Source of the DNA: Eunapius fragilis | Lineage: Eukaryota; Porifera; Demospongiae; Spongillida; Spongillidae | NCBI GenBank assembly: GCA_963681505.1 | Contig: OY811979.1 | Span: forward strand, 5,658,169 to 5,722,168 | Direction of reading: 5' to 3' | DNA length: 64,000 nt | Shown: in pieces, positions 33,204 to 41,546 of the stretch | Position numbering within the stretch: position 1 is the first letter of the stretch | Layout: each line of letters opens with the position of its first letter | Position numbers and translations under genes: made by a program | Notes under the pieces: generated by a model | What the model saw: only the letters and a program-made list of their open reading frames with translations | What the model was told of the DNA's origin: nothing | Databases searched by the model: none

Positions 33204-33204
33204 C

Positions 33205-33217
33205 TGGCGTAGTCGGC
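33205..33217 (+). promoter_or_regulatory. Primer-binding site, serine tRNA (AGA/TGA type)
   Basis: TGGCGTAGTCGGC is complementary to the 3' end (GCCGACTACG plus CCA) of animal tRNA-Ser(AGA/TGA), as I recall that tRNA. Same 13-mer in element D at 58113. Confidence 0.8.
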
Positions 33218-33232
33218 TCTACACGAGTTGGA

Positions 33233-34117
33233 ATGTCCAAACCCTTGCTCCTACCTGAGCCCTACGGAGGCGAAGCGGGTGGCTGGGCGGAATGGGTAGA
33301 CCATTTCGAGAACGTAGCCACTGTCAACAAGTGGGCCACTGGTGAGGAGAAATTAAAATGGCTGAAGGTGCGTCTAACTGGGAAGGCTCAGACAGCGTTC
33401 AAGAAGTTGCCACAAGATGTGAAAGAAAACTACGGTGAGTGCATAAAATCCTTACAGCGCCGTTTTGACCCTGACAGTAAGAAGCAACTCTACGTGGCCG
33501 AGTTAAGTGCCAGAACGAGGCGAAAGGACGAAGACTGGGCTACTTTCGGCGACGTATTGAGAGTTCTTGTGGACAAAGCGTATCCTGACCTGGAGGAGAA
33601 GGCAAGAGAACGTCTTGCATTAAACCAGTTTTTGGCACAAATTGAAAACGCCCAAGTCGCTTTCGGCGTGAAGCAGAAACGACCCACCAACGTCGAGGAG
33701 GCTGTCGTCGCAACAATTGAATTAGAGTCGTACTTGGGAAGCTCCGGTAAGCCGCTGCGAGTGAGCGCTGTGTCCCCACAGGAACCAGACCCAGATGTAC
33801 GCGTACGCCGTGCAGACCGTGCTGAAGCTGTCGCAGCTGTCTCTCCACTTGATGAACCTCAGACGGTGAAGTTGCTTGGCGAGCGGCTACAACGGTTGGA
33901 GATGCTACTCGAGAGACAAGGGAGTTCCACAAGGCCTCGGACAAGTAAGCAAACTGGGGAGGCTGAGAGTGGGAAACGCAAGGCTGTAGTCTGTTGGACT
34001 TGTGGCAAGAATGGCCATATTGCAAGAGTTTGTCGGAGTCGCGCAACAGAGCAGCATCAGGGAAACTTCAGTCCCTCAGTGGAAAGAGCCCACCACGTGA
34101 GGGAAGAAGACATGTAG
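33233..34117 (+). CDS. gag: Gag of element A
   Basis: 294 residues from the first ATG after the primer site. The N-terminal half is a Ty3/Gypsy-type capsid domain (WAEWVDHFENVA, KLKWLKVRLTGKAQTAF, DWATFGDVLRVLVDKAYPD, ARERLALNQFL). A Ser/Arg/Lys-rich linker precedes one CCHC zinc knuckle, CWTCGKNGHIARVC, at about residues 253-266, expected to bind RNA. It ends in the overlap with pol; the final 50 or so residues share DNA with the pol frame. Gag assembles the particle in which reverse transcription occurs. No stops or frameshifts. Element D has a decayed homologue. Confidence 0.93.
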   Translation: MSKPLLLPEPYGGEAGGWAEWVDHFENVATVNKWATGEEKLKWLKVRLTGKAQTAFKKLPQDVKENYGECIKSLQRRFDPDSKKQLYVAELSARTRRKDEDWATFGDVLRVLVDKAYPDLEEKARERLALNQFLAQIENAQVAFGVKQKRPTNVEEAVVATIELESYLGSSGKPLRVSAVSPQEPDPDVRVRRADRAEAVAAVSPLDEPQTVKLLGERLQRLEMLLERQGSSTRPRTSKQTGEAESGKRKAVVCWTCGKNGHIARVCRSRATEQHQGNFSPSVERAHHVREEDM

Positions 34118-37100
34118 AGGCTCAAACTGATCAGTTGACTGTTCCTTCTCTTTCGGTAACTTGCGGGGTAAGTTACAGCGTAAAGGGAGTCATTGGGGTG
34201 GTAGCTATTGCATTCGTTGTTGATACGGGAGCAGCTGTATCTCTTATCCGCAAGGATGTCTGGACACAACTTGTAAACAGGGACAGTACACTTGTTCTTG
34301 AACAGTGGTCTGGAAAAAAGCTTGTAGGGGTCAATGGGGCTTCATTGTCTATATGTGGGTGTGGAAACATACAGGTTTTGTTCAAGGGTACTCCATTTAT
34401 GGTCACTTGCATTGTAACTGATGACATCACTATAGAGGCAATCCTTGGGTTGGATTTTTTGGAAGCTAATAGTTGTGTGATTGATTGTGGTCAGAAGGTA
34501 CTCACATTCCCCTCCCAAAAGCTTTCAATTCCATTCTTAAGCAAAACCACCACAGAACAAGGAGTTGCAACTGTTGGACTGGTCCTAAAAGAGAAAACAG
34601 TTGTTCCAGCAGGAAGTGAAATGGAAGTTATGGTAAAAATTGCTGGTCCAGTCACTAATGGTACGTGGTTTGTAGGACACAAGTCAGCCACTTGTAAGGG
34701 TGTGATGGTGGCTAATGCAGTAGTGTCTCCAAGCAGTAATGTAGTACCAGTACGTATACTGAACCCACGTGATGAAATGGTGGTGCTGAAGAAAGGAACA
34801 CAGATTGCAAGCATGGAGCTCCTGGAGCAAGATCCAGTTATCAACATATCTACAGTGATGAAGAATGCTGAAGTCTCACCGGAATGCCAGAGCATTTTAT
34901 GGGATTTGGTGTCTAAGGTTGGGAATCACATTAGTGAGAGTGAAAGAGAACAACTCTATTCTCTTCTTGTGGAGTTTGCCGATGTCTTTTCTTTCAGCAG
35001 CAAGGACTTGGGCCGCACTAAAGAGCTGAAGCATCATATTTTCACCAGTGATGCTCAACCAGTGCACCTATCTCCACGTCGTATTCCTCAGGCACGCAGG
35101 GAGGAGCTCCGAGGCTTGCTGAGGGACATGCTGGAGAGTGATGTAATCCAACAGTCTGACAGCCCTTGGTCCTCACCTATAGTGTTAGCAAAGAAGCATG
35201 ATGGGACAACACGATTTTGCGTAGACTACAGGAAGGTAAACGAAGTAACAAGAAAAGATGCCTACCCACTACCTCGAGTGGACGACACTTTGGACACACT
35301 GGTTGGTTCTAAATTCTTCACCACACTCGACCTTGCCAGTGGGTACTGGCAAGTGGAAGTGGCTCCCGAGGATCAACCTAAGACAGCCTTCACAACACCG
35401 GAAGGACTTTACCAATTCAAGGTAATGCCATTTGGCTTATGTAACGCTCCAGCGACATTTCAGCGTTTAATGGATAGAGTCTTGAGTGGGTTAAAATGGT
35501 CGAGCTGTTTAGTGTATTTTGACGATATAATTGTAGTAGGTACTACATTTCAGGAGCATTTGCATCACCTCACTAGTGTCTTCACTCGTCTGAGGGGGGC
35601 GGGTCTCAAGCTAAAACCAAAAAAGTGTACACTCTGCAGGCAGCAAGTAACATTTCTAGGCCATATAGTATCCACAGATGGTGTTGCAACAGATCCAAGC
35701 AAAACTGAGGCTGTGTCGAAGTGGTCCATTCCCCAGAACAGAAAAGAAGTTCAACAATTTTTGGGGCTAGCCAATTACTATAGGCGTTTTGTAAAAGACT
35801 TTGCCTTGATCTCAAAACCACTACAGCGGTTGACAGAGAAAAACGCACCTTTCGAATGGACCATTGGATGCCAAAACGCTTTTGATGAATTGCGTAAACG
35901 TTTGGTTTCTTCCCCAGTCCTTGCATACCCAGATTATGAGCGACGTTTCATACTCGACACGGATGCAAGTGATGTTGGAATTGGTGCTGTGCTTTCACAG
36001 GTTAGTGATTGTGGTTCTGAGCGTGTTATTGCCTATGCGAGCAGATCGCTTACTAGGCCAGAGCAAAGGTATTGTGTAACACGTAAAGAATTATTAGCAG
36101 TTGTGGAATTTGTACATCATTTTAGACAGTATCTCCTTGGGCGAGAATTCACCCTTCGAACTGACCATGGATCTCTGGTCTGGATCCGGAATTTTAAAGA
36201 ACCGGAAGGTCAACTGGCTCGCTGGCTAGAGAGACTCCAGGAGTATAACTTCACCGTTGTGCACCGCCAAGGCTTGCGCCATTGCAACGCTGACGCCCTT
36301 TCCCGTGTCCCATGCAGGCAGTGCGGTAGGGACAAAGATATAGAATCGGAGAACACCGTCATGGTAGGAGTGGTTTCCAATCCGTTCCAGAAATATACTC
36401 CAGCTGAGATGAGGCAGATGCAACTGGACGACTCAACCATCCAACCTGTTCACTGTGCTGTATCTTGTGGTCAACCAACGAGCCCTGATATTGTTAAATC
36501 GTGGAGTCGAGGAAGTCGTCTCCTGATGCAACACTGGGACGCCCTCTGCATTTATGATGGTATCCTGTGGAAGAAATGCGTGGATGGAAGTAGAAGATTC
36601 CAGCAGCTCGTTTTACCCGCGAAGTTACAAGTGGATGCTCTTCGCGATCTCCATCAAGGGGCTGTAGGCGGTCACATTGGAGAGGAGAAGATGAAACACA
36701 GACTGAAAGAGCGGTTTTACTGGCCAGGATGTACAGAAGCAGTTGGGGAGTGGTGTAGGAACTGCAGAAGCTGCACCACGAGGAAGACGGTTGCCCCAAA
36801 GAGAAGGGCTCCTCTGCAAACCATTAAGGCTGGGTACCCGATGCAAATCGTGAGTGTAGATTTAATGGGCCCCCTTCCCGAGACTGAGGATGGCTGTAAG
36901 TATGTCATGGTAGCTATGGACTGTTTTACCCGGTGGGTAGAAGTGTATGCTATACGGAACCAGGAGGCCACAACTGTTGCTAAAAAACTTGTTGATGAAA
37001 TGTTCTGCCGTTTTTCTCCTCCAGAACAGCTCCACAGCGACCAGGGACGACAGTTTGAGTCAGATTTGGTGAAGGAGATATGCGAACTGTTGCAGATCAG

Positions 37101-37830
37101 AAAAACGCGCACCACGCCATACCACCCACAGTGCAATGGAATGGTGGAGCGGTTCAATCGGACTCTATTGGACATGCTTTCCACCGCAGTCAGCAACAAT
37201 CAAGCTGATTGGCAGCAGCACATACGTAAACTTTGTCTGGCTTACAACTCTAGCGTCCATTCCTCCACAGGATTTACTCCGTTCTTCTTGATGTTCGGGC
37301 GCCAGGCGAAGCTACCGATCGACCTGATGTACGGCACTAATCAGATGGAGCCGAACACTACCTCCGAGTATGCACGCTGCTTGAAAGACGCCTTGCAAGA
37401 AGCATACGCACTGGTGAGGGAGCGCTGTCAGGCCGAACATAAAAGGCAGAAAGAGCTGTATGACCAAAAAGTGCATGGGAAGCCATTTAGCCCGGGCGAG
37501 TTGGTGTGGTTACACTCCACAGCTGTTCCTCGTGGTCGATCCAGAAAGCTACACCATCCTTGGAAAGGACCCTTTAAGGTCATGGAACGACTGGGCGAGA
37601 CCACGTACAAAATCAAAAACCTTCAAGGTCGGAGGAAAACAACATTTGTTCATTTTGACAGGCTCAAGCCGTGTGTAATATCCGATGACAAGCCAGAGAA
37701 CACAGGGTCCAGAGAACAAGAACCAGTTGGTACAAATCTGGATATCTGGTTGACAGCGATGACGATGATCCAGTACAGCAAGAAGAGGCAGCAGTCCCAG
37801 AAATTGCAAACCCACCTGTACCACCCTTAA
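33994..37830 (+). CDS. pol: Pol of element A: protease, reverse transcriptase, RNase H, integrase
   Basis: Open in the -1 frame relative to gag; probably translated only by frameshifting near 34061, so the first ATG (33994) need not be a start. In order: aspartic protease (FVVDTGAAVSLI, 34213 on), RT (FCVDYRKVNEVT, LDLASGYWQVEV, MPFGLCNAPATFQ, YFDDIIVVG near 35517), RNase H (ILDTDASDVGIGAVLSQ, TRKELLAVV, RTDHGSL), integrase zinc domain (H-x-x-x-H ... CRNCRSC, 36650-36775) and D,D-35-E core (SVDLMGPLP, LHSDQGRQFE, GMVERFNRT), then a C-terminal domain. No chromodomain. In the last 30 codons the frame slips: an acidic segment and a basic RRYPVRDRQRTQRYG tail read in another frame to a stop at 37902. 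Confidence 0.95.
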   Translation: MDLWQEWPYCKSLSESRNRAASGKLQSLSGKSPPREGRRHVEAQTDQLTVPSLSVTCGVSYSVKGVIGVVAIAFVVDTGAAVSLIRKDVWTQLVNRDSTLVLEQWSGKKLVGVNGASLSICGCGNIQVLFKGTPFMVTCIVTDDITIEAILGLDFLEANSCVIDCGQKVLTFPSQKLSIPFLSKTTTEQGVATVGLVLKEKTVVPAGSEMEVMVKIAGPVTNGTWFVGHKSATCKGVMVANAVVSPSSNVVPVRILNPRDEMVVLKKGTQIASMELLEQDPVINISTVMKNAEVSPECQSILWDLVSKVGNHISESEREQLYSLLVEFADVFSFSSKDLGRTKELKHHIFTSDAQPVHLSPRRIPQARREELRGLLRDMLESDVIQQSDSPWSSPIVLAKKHDGTTRFCVDYRKVNEVTRKDAYPLPRVDDTLDTLVGSKFFTTLDLASGYWQVEVAPEDQPKTAFTTPEGLYQFKVMPFGLCNAPATFQRLMDRVLSGLKWSSCLVYFDDIIVVGTTFQEHLHHLTSVFTRLRGAGLKLKPKKCTLCRQQVTFLGHIVSTDGVATDPSKTEAVSKWSIPQNRKEVQQFLGLANYYRRFVKDFALISKPLQRLTEKNAPFEWTIGCQNAFDELRKRLVSSPVLAYPDYERRFILDTDASDVGIGAVLSQVSDCGSERVIAYASRSLTRPEQRYCVTRKELLAVVEFVHHFRQYLLGREFTLRTDHGSLVWIRNFKEPEGQLARWLERLQEYNFTVVHRQGLRHCNADALSRVPCRQCGRDKDIESENTVMVGVVSNPFQKYTPAEMRQMQLDDSTIQPVHCAVSCGQPTSPDIVKSWSRGSRLLMQHWDALCIYDGILWKKCVDGSRRFQQLVLPAKLQVDALRDLHQGAVGGHIGEEKMKHRLKERFYWPGCTEAVGEWCRNCRSCTTRKTVAPKRRAPLQTIKAGYPMQIVSVDLMGPLPETEDGCKYVMVAMDCFTRWVEVYAIRNQEATTVAKKLVDEMFCRFSPPEQLHSDQGRQFESDLVKEICELLQIRKTRTTPYHPQCNGMVERFNRTLLDMLSTAVSNNQADWQQHIRKLCLAYNSSVHSSTGFTPFFLMFGRQAKLPIDLMYGTNQMEPNTTSEYARCLKDALQEAYALVRERCQAEHKRQKELYDQKVHGKPFSPGELVWLHSTAVPRGRSRKLHHPWKGPFKVMERLGETTYKIKNLQGRRKTTFVHFDRLKPCVISDDKPENTGSREQEPVGTNLDIWLTAMTMIQYSKKRQQSQKLQTHLYHP
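34060..34104 (+). promoter_or_regulatory. Probable -1 ribosomal frameshift signal between gag and pol
   Basis: GGGAAAC at 34060-34066 is in the gag frame as G GGA AAC, the X XXY YYZ slippery form. A 5-nt spacer follows, then a hairpin with 7-bp stem TCCCTCA (34072-34078) and TGAGGGA (34098-34104), extended by TGG/CCA. The pol frame is exactly -1 relative to gag. A second GGGAAAC at 33971 is out of phase. Confidence 0.75.
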
Positions 37831-37899
37831 ATGAACAACGCCGATACCCCGTGCGAGATAGACAACGCACACAGCGCTATGGAATATATGTGGAACACT

Positions 37900-37915
37900 A
37901 AAAAGAAGGGAGCAG
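37900..37915 (+). promoter_or_regulatory. Polypurine tract of element A
   Basis: AAAAAGAAGGGAGCAG lies immediately before the right LTR, the usual plus-strand primer position. Confidence 0.8.
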
Positions 37916-38086
37916 TGTAATGCAGGATTTATTAGTCTGCGCTTGCGCAGTACATTGTATTGATGGAACATTGTGTAATAGATTGTCACACGCACACCCG
38001 TGATCACACATATATATATATACCTTATTGTTGTATGTTTGTCAGTCTGTACCTCGTGTATACCTGCTATCAATCTTGGCCGCTTA

Positions 38087-38088
<2 letters not shown>
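37916..38088 (+). repeat. Right LTR of element A
   Basis: Pairs with 33031-33203; one mismatch. Confidence 0.97.

Positions 38089-38165
<77 letters not shown>
38089..38165. repeat. AAGC microsatellite, right part
   Basis: About 19 CAAG units, continuing the array interrupted by element A. Confidence 0.97.
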
Positions 38166-40125
38166 GTCATATAGGGAACTATTAGTTGTGCAGCGTATGC
38201 GTGATTCGGGGTATTTAATAGTGAGATGTCGTGTGATAATCAGATGATATACTCATTTTGTCAGACTTAACAATAGGCCTACGTGGGTATATCACATTGG
38301 CGACGAGGGTGGGATGGCTGCAATAGCCGTAGAGGCCAAATTTTGGAGTTCCAGTCGGAACTGGAGTCTATCACAGTGTATTTGGAAATAGTTGCGCAGT
38401 ATTTCCGCGCGAACCAGATTCCAACAGAGAGACGAGTGGCGGTACTACTCAGCGTGATTGGCAGCCGGACGTATTCCTTGCTGAGGAGTTTGCTACATCC
38501 GGTAGTACCCGGAGATAAGACGTAGGAACAGCTGGTGACAGCCCTTCAAGAACGCTTCGAACCGAAGCGCCTGGTCGTGGTCGAACGTTTCCATTTCAAC
38601 CGGCATAACCAAGATAACGGGAAGTCGGTTTTGGAGTATGTAGCAGAGCTTAAATGATTAGCGGGTACGTGTGCGTTTACAACTCTGTTGAGTTCTTGGG
38701 GCATAGAATAGATGCAAAAGGTTTGCACTCGCTCGAAAGCAAAATAGAAGCTATGGTGAAAGTTCCACAACCTAAGAACGTGGCAGAATTAAAGTCATTT
38801 TTAGGAATGGTGAACTATTTCTGCCAAACCTATCGACAACTATTTCCCGTTATACACATTGCTGAAGAAGAATAGTAGATGGCAGTGGTCTCAAGAATGT
38901 AGCCAAGCCTTTTTAGCAGCCAAAGGCATGTTGACATCTTCTAAGGTTCTAGCGCATTATAATCCAAAGTTGTCTTTGAGACTGGCTACAGATGCATCGA
39001 GTTACGGTGTAGGGGCGGTGTTGACACAAGTGAGTGAAGAGGGAACGGAAAGGCCAGTAGCGTTGCGTCACGGACGTTGTCGGAGGCAGAACGAAACTAT
39101 GCACAGATAGAAAAGGAGACTTTATAGCTATCATCTTCGGTGTAAAAAGATTTCACGTGTATTTGTATGGACGAAAATTTCTGCTGTTAACGGACCACAA
39201 ACCGTTAACCACCATTTTCGGTGGATTATCTATGGTGGCTGCGTCTAGATTACAAAGATGGACACTAGTACTGTCAGCTTATCAGTATGACGTGAAGTTT
39301 AGAGCAACGGAAGAACACGGAAACATGGATGGGTTGTCCAGACGAAGAAGAAACAGAAGCTAGCATATTCAACATGGTGCAAATAGAAACGCTCCCGGTA
39401 ACTGCAGGACAGTTGAAAATGAAAGCCGACAAGACAGAGATTTGAGCAAGGTGATGAGTTACCTTCAAAAAGGCTGGCCAGAAGTGGTCATAGCAGAGTT
39501 ACAAGCATATGAATTAAAGAAGATGGAACTAACCATGGAAAATCACCTTAATTGCTGTGGGGGATGCGAGTCGTAATGCCTCGTAAGTTACAGGATAAGG
39601 TCCTATCGGAATTACATCACAACCATCCGGGTATGTCCAGAATGAAAGCCCGGGCGAGAAGTCATGTGTGGTGGTCTAACATAGACCGGGACATTGAAGC
39701 ATGTGTTAGGTCATGCGAATGTTGTCAGGCCATAAAGCAATCCATACCCCTGGCTCCAATGCAACCTTGGACGTGGCCAGAGAGACCATGGCAAAGAGTT
39801 CATGTGGACTTTGCGGGACCGGTTAGTGGGAAAATGTTGATGGACGTGCACTTTAAATGGCCACTGAGAAATGACAAGTACAACAGCGCAAAAGACGACT
39901 GAGATTCTTCGTCACAAGTTTGCGTCTTATGGACTGCCAGAACAGTTGTTGTCTGATAATGGCCCTCAGTTTGTTGCAAATGAGTTTGAAGAGTTCATGT
40001 TTTAAATAATGGAATAAAGCATATTCGAAGTGCTCCCTATCAATTCACCCAGCGACAAATGGACTAGTGGAACGTTTCGTGCAGTCATTCAAAAGAGCGA
40101 TGGAAGCAATGAAGAACAGCGGGTA
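38166..40125 (+). mobile_element. Ty3/Gypsy remnant, element B, internally deleted
   Basis: A probable LTR remnant (38166-38297) ends before TTGGCGACGAGGGTGGG, a primer site resembling that of element C. Coding fragments then run in pol order on the plus strand and end inside the integrase core near 40125. The right LTR is missing. Confidence 0.85.
38316..40125 (+). pseudogene. Gag-pol pseudogene of element B
   Basis: Gag capsid segment: SELESITVYLEIVAQYF, RRVAVLLSVIGSRTYSLLR (38340-38500), then a TAG (38523) and FEPKRLVVVERFHFNRHNQ. The reading jumps near 38680 directly into the RT thumb (VEFLGHRIDAKGLHSLESK), so the zinc knuckle, protease and RT palm are deleted. RNase H follows (LRLATDASSYGVGAVLTQV; LLTDHKPLTTIFG), then integrase HHCC (HHNHPGMSRMKA; CVRSCECCQ) and part of the core (VHVDFAGPV; LLSDNGPQFVANEF). 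At least six stops or frameshifts. Confidence 0.88.
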
Positions 40126-41413
40126 GGTACTTGGATAAATCACGTAACTACCGTAAAAAATTGTATCCCAAAAATTGTGCCGTAATTTTTGACTGACGGA
40201 GAGGATTGATTTGAGGCGATCGTTTGTTTTCGCTGGTTTCGAGTTTTGTTGTGCTTGCTATATTTTATAAAGGTAACCCATGGCTTCTTTTAGCATTTGC
40301 AATTCGTTGTATACGGTGAAATGATTCGCAGTAGTAAGTTGTGGGCGTGCCAAAAAGGGTATGGCTTGATGCTTATAGAATTTTGTAGCGCATTGAATGG
40401 GTTGCATGAAATACATATGAAGGCATTAAGGACACCTAGATTCATTACTCATTTAAATATGAGGGCAATCAGACTATGCGCAGGGTGTTGTCTCGAAGCC
40501 TCCACGAACGGCTTCATATGGTTTAAAGTACCCGATTATCGTGAAAGCTAATAGCTTTTATGACAGTGGGACATCATACTTATTTGCCCTAATGTTACTA
40601 AGATATGTTTCTGACCTTATTTTACGTAGGTAGAGAGTATTAACGAAGTGTTCTATATAAAACGCACCTTTTCGTTGTCGTGGGTTCTTTAGCTAGATAA
40701 TTTTCAGACTCTGCTGCTTATGTAGTATCAGCGCCTCGAATATCACGAGATTCTGAATTAGCGCAGTGCTCTTATCAATCAAACCAATTTAATCAAAATT
40801 TGTCATGCAACATGCAATGTTAATTTATTATTCATGTTTTATGATTATTATTACAACAAATAATAAATTGTGTCCAGCCGCAACCAGCAGTGAAGACACG
40901 AAAAGAGGTGAAGACACGAAACTTCAAACAGTTATCAGTCCGTAGCATATGTACGTGTAGGCTGGCCACCTCACGTTACATGCTGTGTCTGTCTGAAGTG
41001 GTGATATTCCCCTGTGGTGGGCATGTATTGGAACGACTCTCTACTTTGAAGTGGCTTGGTGACGAGGAGAAAGTGGTGCGCTCGGAAGGGAAGACGAAAG
41101 GCGACATTTTGGCGCTGAATAGCTCCGTGGAAGAGCAATTACCCGCGAAATCTGTGGTCAAGGGCTGCAAGGATCCTTTTTCAAAAAACCATGTGGGTCT
41201 GCGACCGCTAGACTGGGCGCTTCAAAGTTGGGGGGATTGTTCCGGGTGGGGGATATAGATGTGTAGTGTTTTGAAAAAATGTACACAAAAAAAAAATATT
41301 TATAATACAGACATGTTATATAAACTATACTAATACTAAGTACTAGCACAACTAGCACAATTTATGTAAACTGTTCTGTCTCCCACCCCAAAATATTAAA
41401 CACTTTTGCATGT
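40126..41413. other. No gene supported
   Basis: AT-rich. Two plus frames (40297-40551, 84 codons; 40890-41258, 122 codons) have no recognisable domain and no splice context. CTACCGTAAAAAATTG (40148) and TGCCGTAATTTTTGACTGACGG (40180) form a weak inverted repeat. Confidence 0.35.
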
Positions 41414-41527
41414 TGTTAGGATATGAACTAATAGTTAGTAATAGTTAGTTAACTGCGTGACTCTATATGATGCGCATGTATCTGTAGCGTGTTCATATCA
41501 GTGTGCAAATTGAGCTATTTCCCTACA
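41414..41527 (+). repeat. Left LTR of element C (114 bp)
   Basis: Starts TGTTAGGATATGAACTAATA and ends TTTCCCTACA. Identical to 45874-45987 over its whole length. Confidence 0.98.
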
Positions 41528-41531
41528 TATT

Positions 41532-41542
41532 TGGCGACGAGG
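41532..41542 (+). promoter_or_regulatory. Primer-binding site, serine tRNA (GCT type)
   Basis: TGGCGACGAGG is complementary to the 3' end (CCTCGTCG plus CCA) of animal tRNA-Ser(GCT), as I recall it. The same 11-mer heads element B. Confidence 0.75.
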
Positions 41543-41546
41543 GACA

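Larger units (their letters stand above)
33031..38088 (+). mobile_element. Ty3/Gypsy LTR retrotransposon, element A, nearly intact
   Basis: 173-bp LTRs, a primer site 1 bp after the left LTR, gag, an overlapping pol in the -1 frame (protease, RT, RNase H, integrase), a purine tract and the right LTR. Both flanks are the AAGC array; CAAG on each side is compatible with a 4-bp target duplication, though the repeat makes this ambiguous. One LTR difference implies a young insertion. All catalytic motifs are intact. Confidence 0.95.

Noticed and set aside
33971-33977. Upstream GGGAAAC as a second slippery site
   Set aside because: It is not in the X XXY YYZ phase of the gag frame and no hairpin follows at suitable distance.
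34057-37199. Many minus-strand frames of 60-170 codons opposite the pol genes
   Set aside because: Shadows of the plus-strand pol reading frame, with no independent motifs.
40890-41258. 122-codon plus frame
   Set aside because: No recognisable domain, homologous repeat or splice context; a competing minus frame covers part of it.
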